In this document: one piece after another, positions 1 through 5,460 of the stretch
Layout of the letters: every line of letters starts with the position of its first letter
Position numbering within the stretch: position 1 is the stretch's first letter
Virus record (IMG/VR): IMGVR_UViG_3300035438_000133
Location: 1-22,641 of that record
DNA length: 22,641 nt
Origin: a virus
Direction: 5' to 3' (one strand)
Notes under the pieces: generated by a model
Told to the model about the DNA's origin: nothing
Database searches by the model: none
The model's input: only the letters and a program-made list of their open reading frames with translations
Made by a program: the position numbers and the translations under genes

Positions 1-1
1 T

Positions 2-406
2 CCAAAAGTAAAAAAGTTTTTGCATAGTTTGATGCCATCGTTTATCAAACAGTTGGGATTGGTTAACAGCAAACGAGCAGTCCTAGTAAAGGTTACTAAA
101 GATTTGGAAGATGATTTCCAAGGTGCTACAATGAATATTGAGCTAGCCGATTGTATGATGGTATTGATTAAAGCACCAAAACGCCTTACACCCATAACAT
201 TAATGGAAATGTCTACTACATTAGCACACGAAATGGTGCATGTTAAACAATTGGCTAAAGGGCAAATGAAATTCCTCCCAAATGAAGCTAGGATTTGGAA
301 AGGTAAACGCTATTCCAAAAAAACAAAGTATTTGGACCAGCCTTGGGAATTGGATGCGTTCTCAAAACAAGAAATCCTGTTACGCAGGGCAATTGACACA
401 AAATAG
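2..406 (+). CDS. Putative zinc metallopeptidase-like protein, 5' end cut by window
   Basis: The frame is open to the left edge, so the gene probably begins upstream. Internal possible starts are TTG at 20 and ATG at 32, neither with a clear ribosome binding site. The protein carries HEMVHVKQ at 227-250, a classic HExxH zinc-binding and catalytic helix. About 35 residues later comes PWELDAF, whose Glu could be the third zinc ligand, as in SprT- or gluzincin-like phage peptidases. The N-terminal half is mixed and has no signal peptide, so a cytoplasmic or virion-associated role is more likely than export. I do not know its substrate. The next gene's promoter overlaps its last codons. The HExxH motif is clear; the enzyme assignment is inference. 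Confidence 0.6.
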   Translation, partial: PKVKKFLHSLMPSFIKQLGLVNSKRAVLVKVTKDLEDDFQGATMNIELADCMMVLIKAPKRLTPITLMEMSTTLAHEMVHVKQLAKGQMKFLPNEARIWKGKRYSKKTKYLDQPWELDAFSKQEILLRRAIDTK

Positions 407-421
407 AAGTTAGTGTATAAT
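393..421 (+). promoter_or_regulatory. Sigma70-type early promoter
   Basis: TTGACA (393-398), a 17-nt spacer and TATAAT (416-421) form a perfect consensus promoter. The upstream gene's stop codon (404-406) lies inside the spacer. Start of transcription is expected near 428, about 17 nt before the ATG at 445, whose TAGGAG ribosome binding site is at 434-439. The sequence from the -35 box onward closely resembles the promoters at 18592, 18872, 19249 and 22551. Confidence 0.8.
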
Positions 422-444
422 TACATTTTTACCTAGGAGTAAGT

Positions 445-1641
445 ATGGTTACAAAGAAACCCGTTAAACAAGTAAGCACAGATAAATTGGCATGGCGCTT
501 TGAGCCTCCTGCCAAAACAGTTGTTTACAGAGAAGTTGACGTAAAGTATGTCGGTGATGAACCCGTTTATCCTAGTCTAGAAGAACAGCAAGCCTGGACA
601 GACAGCGAGTATCGCACACAGGTCATGCGCTCACTTAATTGGTATGCCCACACACAAGACAAAAAGAAAAGTGCAGAATGGCTTAATCAATTTCTTGCCC
701 GTAATCCACGTCGTCAAAAAATAGCAGACGCAGTTAAGCGTGGCGACATTTGGCCCGGTCCCACAGTTGGCTTTGCGCTAAGAGCAGGTCGTGTTGGACT
801 AGCACTACGTTTTGGCACACTACGTACTTTGGTTAAACAACTTAAACAAGCAGACAAAGGCATTGACACTTCTAATCAAGTTGTAGAAGTTGTTATAGAT
901 GACAAGCCAAAGTTCAACATCCAAGAACGCATGGCAGAAAAGACAGCAGAGTTTTTGGGAGAACTAGAAGGTCGCTTTGATGACTTTACACTAGAGTTCA
1001 AAGGTGAGCCCAAGCTGGTAGAGTTGATGACACAGATGAACGTTCCGGCAGTACAGGTTAAGACTGTAACAGAGTTCATCGGCAAAAAGATTGCAGAGTT
1101 TGAGGAAGTTAACTCTACTAAAGATAGTCAACTATTAGAAGCATACAAGCATTTAGGCAAGCGTCAAATTACTGCTATGATTAAATGGTGGACACAGGCA
1201 TTGTCAGATGCTAACAGTTACAATGTAGTTAAGAAAGCTAGCAAGGCTCCTCGTAAAAAGAAAGCAGTACTGCCAGAAAAGGTTGTTGCCAAATTAAAGT
1301 ATGCAAAAGAGTTTAAAGAGCTGGCACTTAAAAGTGCGGATCCAACTACAATTCTTACAGCACAAGAACTTTGGATTTACAATACTAAGACACGTAAGTT
1401 GGGTATCTACATTGCAGACCAATATGCAGGTGTATTGACAGTTAAGAACAGTTCTATTATGGGATTTGATGCTACGGCAAGTGTGCAAAAGACGCTACGT
1501 AAGCCAAAAGATCAACTTAAAGAGTTTACAGCAAATGGCAAGCCAGCCGCTAAGAAATGGTTTAAAGGAATTAAAAGCACAGAGATCAAACTTAATGGAC
1601 GCATAAGTACTGATGTAATTTTATTAAAGGTATACAAATGA
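445..1641 (+). CDS. Conserved T4-like phage protein of unknown function (398 aa)
   Basis: Soluble, Lys-rich protein with no signal peptide or membrane segment. The N-terminal part has a helical stretch with LNWYAHTQDKKKSAEWL, resembling a family I remember from marine T4-like phages (an LNWY followed by a Lys-rich segment); that recollection cannot be checked here. A middle helical region (about residues 155-265) is followed by a basic linker containing APRKKKA. A beta-rich C-terminal domain (about 285-398) ends on VILLKVYK. The ATG has a TAGGAG ribosome binding site and a perfect consensus promoter just upstream, implying expression early in infection. Its stop overlaps the start of the lipoprotein gene (ATGA), suggesting one operon through 3249. 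I cannot assign a function. Confidence 0.75.
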   Translation: MVTKKPVKQVSTDKLAWRFEPPAKTVVYREVDVKYVGDEPVYPSLEEQQAWTDSEYRTQVMRSLNWYAHTQDKKKSAEWLNQFLARNPRRQKIADAVKRGDIWPGPTVGFALRAGRVGLALRFGTLRTLVKQLKQADKGIDTSNQVVEVVIDDKPKFNIQERMAEKTAEFLGELEGRFDDFTLEFKGEPKLVELMTQMNVPAVQVKTVTEFIGKKIAEFEEVNSTKDSQLLEAYKHLGKRQITAMIKWWTQALSDANSYNVVKKASKAPRKKKAVLPEKVVAKLKYAKEFKELALKSADPTTILTAQELWIYNTKTRKLGIYIADQYAGVLTVKNSSIMGFDATASVQKTLRKPKDQLKEFTANGKPAAKKWFKGIKSTEIKLNGRISTDVILLKVYK

Positions 1642-1811
1642 AATATTTAATTTTAAGTTTAGTAGTAGCATTAACAGCCTGTGGAGGCTCTGGAGAAACA
1701 GCACAGACTAATCCCTTTCAAGAAGTGTTGGGAAAAGCCCTACCAACACAACCAACTGTACCTACACCAACAGATCCATTTGCACCTGTATTAAAAAAGA
1801 ACGGAGGCTAA
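1638..1811 (+). CDS. Small secreted lipoprotein (57 aa)
   Basis: The ATG at 1638 overlaps the previous stop as ATGA. The protein starts MKYLILSLVVALTACGG: a Lys, a hydrophobic core and the lipobox LTAC, so Cys15 should be lipidated after signal peptidase II cleavage. The mature part, about 43 residues, is rich in Pro and Thr (PTQPTVPTPTDPF) and looks unstructured. GGAGG just before its stop serves as ribosome binding site for the next gene, which starts 1 nt after this stop. The layout indicates translational coupling with the exported FG-GAP protein. A membrane-anchored partner of that protein is inference. Small envelope lipoproteins in phages are sometimes Rz1-type spanins or superinfection-exclusion factors. 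No Rz partner is visible nearby, so I do not call it a spanin. Confidence 0.75.
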   Translation: MKYLILSLVVALTACGGSGETAQTNPFQEVLGKALPTQPTVPTPTDPFAPVLKKNGG

Positions 1812-1812
1812 G

Positions 1813-3249
1813 ATGAAACACATAAACAAATTATTTTTAGCATTACTGGTTTTTTTATCACCAAACGTTTATGCAACAGACACTTATAATCATGTAAACA
1901 ATCAACTAACTATTCCAGCAGTAGTGTTGGCGGATACAATTTATCGTGATGTAGTTATTACAGTGGGTCCTATCTTAACAGTAGGCGGTTCAAATTTAGA
2001 TTCTAAATATGTTCCTAAACCTAGCACAACTTTTGATTTATATGATCCATATAAAAATCAACTTACGATTCCTAATGTAAGTGCTTATGGTTTTGTTTAT
2101 TATGATGTTGTTGTTAATGTAGGCGTAGTATTAGCAGTTGGTTCAAGTGAACCAGTTGTTAAGCCCCCTATTGCACTACAGAAGTCGTCATATTTAAACA
2201 CAAAAAATGTTGGACTATCTAGAATTAATTTTCCAGAGTCTTTGAGATCGGTTACTCCTGACCAGCCAATGGCGTGGAGTGCCGGCGATTTCTTTAAAAA
2301 TGGAACCATCGACTACTTTACAGCTAAACAAAATTATTCAATGGACTTAAATAAGTATCCTACATCTACTGTACTGGCAGATGAGAAATATAATAGTGAT
2401 TTCCAATTTTGGAGAAAAGATGCTAACGGCAATTTAACATTATTATTAACTTACAAAGGATGCTTGCACCCCCGCAAGGCACTGGTAAATGATTTTAATC
2501 AAGACGGCTATCCGGATGTGTTTGTAGCATGTCACGGTTACGACGGAGTCGTTAACGGAAAAATGTTAGGTGAAAAAAGTAAGATCTTGATTAACAATGG
2601 CAAAGGTGGATTCACAGTTTCAGATGCCACCGAAAATGCATTTATTCATGGCGCTTCTAGTGCCGACGTAAATGGCGATGGATATCCGGACCTTGTTGTA
2701 GCTGACTTGTTTAATCAAATGAAACCCGGCGCAAATGGTAATAATATGCTTTTCTTAATAAATCAAAAGAATGGTATGTTTGCTCCAGATAATACTAGGA
2801 TCAATGGATTGACACCGTGGGTAGGATATTGGAGTGTTGAATTAGTCGATGTAAACAACGACGGTATTTTAGACTTAATTGCAGGCGGCGATGATAAAGA
2901 CAAAGGCAATGCGGTTATCTTGTACGGATCTGCAAATGGTACGTTCGGAAGTACAAAAGAAGTTATCCCATCGGTTCCAGGTAGGGGCACTATTATGGAC
3001 TTTACATACGTTGTTAATAACGGTAAGAGAACATTATATATTGGTAGAACCGCTGACGGAACTGATTCACAGTCTTGGTATAGTACTATTACACTTCAAG
3101 CATATGATTTAAATTCAAAAATCGCCACAGTAGTAATGGATAAACTTAAAACAATTTGGGAAGCATGGTGGTTGCCGGTTACTCGTAACGGGCAAAACGG
3201 AGTAACTTCTTATACTAGTTTTAGAGAAGATATCTTTATCTATCAATAA
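1813..3249 (+). CDS. Exported FG-GAP/VCBS-type beta-propeller protein
   Basis: 478 aa. Residues 1-21 form a Sec signal peptide (basic start, hydrophobic core, cleavage near VYA). Two tandem repeats of about 35-40 residues follow (near 28-60 and 77-112), sharing NQLTIP and YxDVVVxVGxxLxVG. Calcium-binding FG-GAP loops of the form DxNxDGxxD sit at residues 227, 285 and 346, about 60 residues apart, as expected for successive propeller blades. The product should act outside the cytoplasm, perhaps in adhesion or binding. I recall similar NQLTIP/DVVVxVG repeats from Burkholderiales and freshwater beta-proteobacteria, which would suggest capture from a host; this needs a search. The gene is last in the early operon and is followed by a hairpin. 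It could be a host-surface modifier or a fitness gene; its role is unknown. Confidence 0.7.
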   Translation: MKHINKLFLALLVFLSPNVYATDTYNHVNNQLTIPAVVLADTIYRDVVITVGPILTVGGSNLDSKYVPKPSTTFDLYDPYKNQLTIPNVSAYGFVYYDVVVNVGVVLAVGSSEPVVKPPIALQKSSYLNTKNVGLSRINFPESLRSVTPDQPMAWSAGDFFKNGTIDYFTAKQNYSMDLNKYPTSTVLADEKYNSDFQFWRKDANGNLTLLLTYKGCLHPRKALVNDFNQDGYPDVFVACHGYDGVVNGKMLGEKSKILINNGKGGFTVSDATENAFIHGASSADVNGDGYPDLVVADLFNQMKPGANGNNMLFLINQKNGMFAPDNTRINGLTPWVGYWSVELVDVNNDGILDLIAGGDDKDKGNAVILYGSANGTFGSTKEVIPSVPGRGTIMDFTYVVNNGKRTLYIGRTADGTDSQSWYSTITLQAYDLNSKIATVVMDKLKTIWEAWWLPVTRNGQNGVTSYTSFREDIFIYQ

Positions 3250-3265
3250 CCAAATTTATAAAACT

Positions 3266-3301
3266 AAAATCTCCCGCTAAATATAGTTAACGGGAGATTT
3301 T
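3266..3301 (+). promoter_or_regulatory. Hairpin enclosing a late-promoter core and sequestering the gp13 ribosome binding site
   Basis: A perfect 11-bp inverted repeat (3266-3276 with 3291-3301) surrounds a 14-nt loop. The loop contains CTAAATAT (3277-3284), close to the T4 late core TATAAATA. The right arm contains GGGAG (3292-3296), the ribosome binding site for the ATG at 3305. A late start near 3290 would leave out the left arm. Read-through RNA would fold, hiding the site. The right arm ends in TTTTCTT, so the hairpin may also stop the upstream early transcript. Confidence 0.6.
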
Positions 3302-3304
3302 CTT

Positions 3305-4051
3305 ATGAGTGTAAAAGACGAACTGATTAGTGAAATAGAATTACGCCTAGGTGGCGGTATGGTTGATGTTGAATTGGATTCGGCACACTATGAACTTGCT
3401 ATCAATAAAGCACTTCGTAAGTATCGTCAACGTGGCAGCAGAGCAGTTATTGAAAAATTCCTTAAATTAAATATCTATACTGAACAACAGGAATATCAAC
3501 TTCCGCAACAAGTAGTCAACATTCGTGATGTATTTTTACGCCACACTGGTGCGTTTGGTATTAGTGCTACTGGTGTAGATTTTGAGCCATTCAACACAAT
3601 GTACTTGAGTAATATGTTATTGCAAAGTAATACAAACTTCTCAGGTTTATTAAACTACGAACTATACGCAGATCGTAGGGAACTTTTAGCACGTATGTTC
3701 GGAGCATACTGCACTTTTACATGGAACCCCGGTGATCGTAAATTATTCATTCATCGTAAGTTTAGAGCAGATGATGAAGTTTACTTATGGGCATTCGTTG
3801 AAAAAGCCGACGACGAATTATTAAATGATGTTTATTGCGGTCCGTGGATCAAAGATTATGCCATGGCACAGGCCAAGTTTATCTTAGGTGAAGCACGTAG
3901 TAAGTTTAGCACTATTGCAGGCCCGCAAGGTGGTACAAGTTTAAATGGTGATAACTTGAAATCAGAAGCGCAAGCAGAGATCGAAAAGTTAGATAGAGAT
4001 TTAGAATTATATGTAGACGGTAGCGATCCAATGGGGTTTATAATTGGATAA
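3305..4051 (+). CDS. gp13: Neck protein, T4 gp13-like
   Basis: 248 aa; T4 gp13 is somewhat longer (about 309 aa). In T4 the gp13/gp14 neck closes the filled head and forms the site where the tail attaches. The sequence starts with a helical region (KDELISEIELRLGGG, then ALRKYRQRG), followed by beta-rich segments. It ends with a long helix and DGSDPMGFIIG, a C-terminal pattern I associate with gp13 of marine T4-like phages. GGGAG lies 8 nt upstream of the ATG, inside a hairpin. The late-type promoter core and the structural neighbours fit late expression. gp14, usually next, is not in this window; the genes that follow are enzymes of nucleotide metabolism. gp13 is favoured over gp14/gp15 by pattern memory only. 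Confidence 0.65.
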   Translation: MSVKDELISEIELRLGGGMVDVELDSAHYELAINKALRKYRQRGSRAVIEKFLKLNIYTEQQEYQLPQQVVNIRDVFLRHTGAFGISATGVDFEPFNTMYLSNMLLQSNTNFSGLLNYELYADRRELLARMFGAYCTFTWNPGDRKLFIHRKFRADDEVYLWAFVEKADDELLNDVYCGPWIKDYAMAQAKFILGEARSKFSTIAGPQGGTSLNGDNLKSEAQAEIEKLDRDLELYVDGSDPMGFIIG

Positions 4052-4235
4052 AGACACTCTTCGCAAACTTGCTGGCATTGATAAGAATGCAGAAAGTCCT
4101 ATCACCGGCGAGATCGGAACAGACAAAGGTGAGTATATGCGTAAGAATAACATTCGTCCGGGCACTGACGAATGGTTTAAGTTATGGTTTGCCAGACCAA
4201 AATTAACTGGCGAAAATCCCACACCTAAAAAGTAA
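4044..4235 (+). CDS. Small conserved phage protein, TTG start, with LRKLAGI motif
   Basis: 63 aa. An in-frame stop (4041-4043) directly precedes TTG at 4044, and no earlier ATG is possible. GGGG at 4033-4036 lies 7 nt upstream and overlaps the end of gp13, so TTG is the likely start, with translational coupling. The protein starts MDKDTLRKLAGI and later has TDEWFKLWFARPKLTGENP. The LxxLAGI element recurs in the large acidic protein at 11335. No catalytic motif or export signal is visible. Its place after gp13 suggests a small virion or assembly protein, but this is inference. A promoter for the next gene lies just beyond its stop. Confidence 0.6.
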   Translation: MDKDTLRKLAGIDKNAESPITGEIGTDKGEYMRKNNIRPGTDEWFKLWFARPKLTGENPTPKK

Positions 4236-4243
4236 AATATTCA

Positions 4244-4272
4244 TTGACAACTAGATTCTAATGCTATATACT
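4244..4272 (+). promoter_or_regulatory. Sigma70-type promoter with transcription start at the AUG
   Basis: TTGACA (4244-4249), 17-nt spacer, TATACT (4267-4272). The expected start of transcription, 6-8 nt after the -10 box, falls on or next to the ATG at 4279. No Shine-Dalgarno sequence is present, so the mRNA is probably leaderless or has only one or two leader bases. Confidence 0.7.
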
Positions 4273-4278
4273 AGCACT

Positions 4279-4764
4279 ATGAATATATATTTAGACATGG
4301 ACGATGTAGTAGCAGACTGGATGGCAACTGCTAGAGAAATGGTCAAACGTGACTGGAATTATGGTGAACGTATTCCAGACAGTGACTGGAAAAAACTTCA
4401 AACACGACAACGTTTTTATCGAGACTTGCCAAAAAAAGAAGGCGCCGATGAACTTGTACAATGGTGTAGAGATTATAAAGATAGAACAGGCTGTGGTTTG
4501 TTCTTCTTAACAGCACTACCTCATGATTACACCATGCCCTATGCTGCCAGTGATAAAGTATGGTGGGCACATGAACGCTATCCTGATATCACAGTATTCT
4601 TTGGACCGTTTAGTCACGACAAATATCGCCATTGTCAAGAAGGCGATATCCTTATTGACGACAGAACAAGTAATTGTAGTGAATGGCGTAGTGCTGGCGG
4701 GTTATCTCATATATACAAACAATGGCCCGAATGTAAACAATGGCTGGAGGAGACATTAAAATGA
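4279..4764 (+). CDS. 5'(3')-deoxyribonucleotidase, HAD superfamily (NT5C-like)
   Basis: 161 aa from ATG 4279. A longer reading from ATG 4261 would place the start inside the -10 box and add residues before the conserved core, so I reject it. HAD motif I is LDMDDVVADW, with the nucleophile Asp6 and acid/base Asp8. Motif II is FFLTALP, and motif III/IV is DILIDDRTSN, followed by WRSAGG as in the NT5C family. The family removes phosphate from deoxyribonucleoside monophosphates in the cytoplasm. With the kinase that follows (ATGA overlap), it would tune the dNMP pool or recycle host nucleotides. The fold is confident; the exact substrate is not. Confidence 0.75.
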   Translation: MNIYLDMDDVVADWMATAREMVKRDWNYGERIPDSDWKKLQTRQRFYRDLPKKEGADELVQWCRDYKDRTGCGLFFLTALPHDYTMPYAASDKVWWAHERYPDITVFFGPFSHDKYRHCQEGDILIDDRTSNCSEWRSAGGLSHIYKQWPECKQWLEETLK

Positions 4765-5393
4765 TTATCGGAGTATGTGGTTTTATTGGCAGCGGTAAAG
4801 ATACTATTGCAGACTATCTAGTAAATGTTCACGGATTTCGTCGTGAAAGTTTTGCTAACACATTAAAAGATGCAGTAGCCGCAGTGTTCGGTTGGGACAG
4901 GGTTATGCTCGAAGGTCGTACTAAAGAAGCACGTGAATGGCGAGAACAAGTTGATCCATGGTGGGCAGAGCGATTAAACATTCCTAATCTAACACCACGT
5001 TGGGTATTACAGCAATGGGGTACGGAAGTGTGCAGACGAGGCTTTCATGACGACATTTGGATTGCCAGCGTAGAAAACAAATTACGCAGAAGTAAAGATA
5101 ATATTGTTATCAGTGATTGTAGATTTCCTAATGAAATAGCCAGTATTAAAAATGCCAGCGGCATTATTGTTTGTGTTAACCGCGGAGAATTACCTAGTTG
5201 GCATATTATGGCTGCCAAAGCAAATGATGGAGATGTATTTGCTGCCGAAAAGCTCAAAGCATTGGGAGTTCATGCCAGCGAAACAGCGTGGGTAGGAACT
5301 AAATTTGATTACATGTTAGATAATAACTCAACTCTAGATTCGTTGTTTAATCAAGTGGAAACAGTGGTGCAACCCGAACCTGTGAAAATATGA
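4761..5393 (+). CDS. gp1: Deoxynucleoside monophosphate kinase, T4 gp1-like
   Basis: 210 aa. I chose ATG 4761 because GGAGG (4745-4749) is well placed and the protein then begins MIIGVCGFIGSGKDT, a P-loop at the extreme N-terminus as in T4 gp1. An earlier in-frame ATG at 4740 adds seven residues and overlaps the ribosome binding site. Lys13 should contact ATP phosphates. WVLQQWGTEVCR and DNIVISDCRFPNEI (nucleotide-binding and Walker B-like strands) match the dNMP kinase family, which converts dNMPs to dNDPs for phage DNA synthesis. The stop of the deoxyribonucleotidase overlaps this start, so the two are cotranscribed. It is somewhat shorter than T4 gp1 (241 aa). Confidence 0.75.
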   Translation: MIIGVCGFIGSGKDTIADYLVNVHGFRRESFANTLKDAVAAVFGWDRVMLEGRTKEAREWREQVDPWWAERLNIPNLTPRWVLQQWGTEVCRRGFHDDIWIASVENKLRRSKDNIVISDCRFPNEIASIKNASGIIVCVNRGELPSWHIMAAKANDGDVFAAEKLKALGVHASETAWVGTKFDYMLDNNSTLDSLFNQVETVVQPEPVKI

Positions 5394-5410
5394 ATTCCGC
5401 TAAATAGCCG

Positions 5411-5458
5411 GTTTTCTCCAAAATAGTATAAATATGTATAACCTATAGAGGAGAAAAC
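5411..5458 (+). promoter_or_regulatory. gp18 late promoter inside a ribosome-binding-site-sequestering inverted repeat
   Basis: TATAAATA at 5427-5434 is a perfect T4-type late promoter core. It is flanked by a 9-bp perfect inverted repeat: GTTTTCTCC (5411-5419) and GGAGAAAAC (5450-5458). The right arm contains the GGAG ribosome binding site of gp18 (ATG 5461). A late start near 5441 leaves out the left arm, freeing the site. A second core, CCGCTAAATA, lies just upstream at 5397-5406 and matches the one before gp13. Confidence 0.7.
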
Positions 5459-5460
5459 AA

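Noticed and set aside
1638-1811. Lipoprotein as an Rz1-type outer spanin
   Set aside because: Short and Pro-rich like Rz1, but no Rz-like inner-membrane gene overlaps or adjoins it and no lysis genes are nearby.
2808-2836. TTGACA in the FG-GAP gene as an internal promoter
   Set aside because: No -10-like box 16-18 nt downstream.
2879-3112. 77-codon + strand frame inside the FG-GAP gene
   Set aside because: Out of frame with clear propeller motifs; no RBS.
4261-4278. Upstream ATG start for the deoxyribonucleotidase
   Set aside because: It overlaps the -10 box, so the mRNA would not contain it; conserved sequence starts at 4279.
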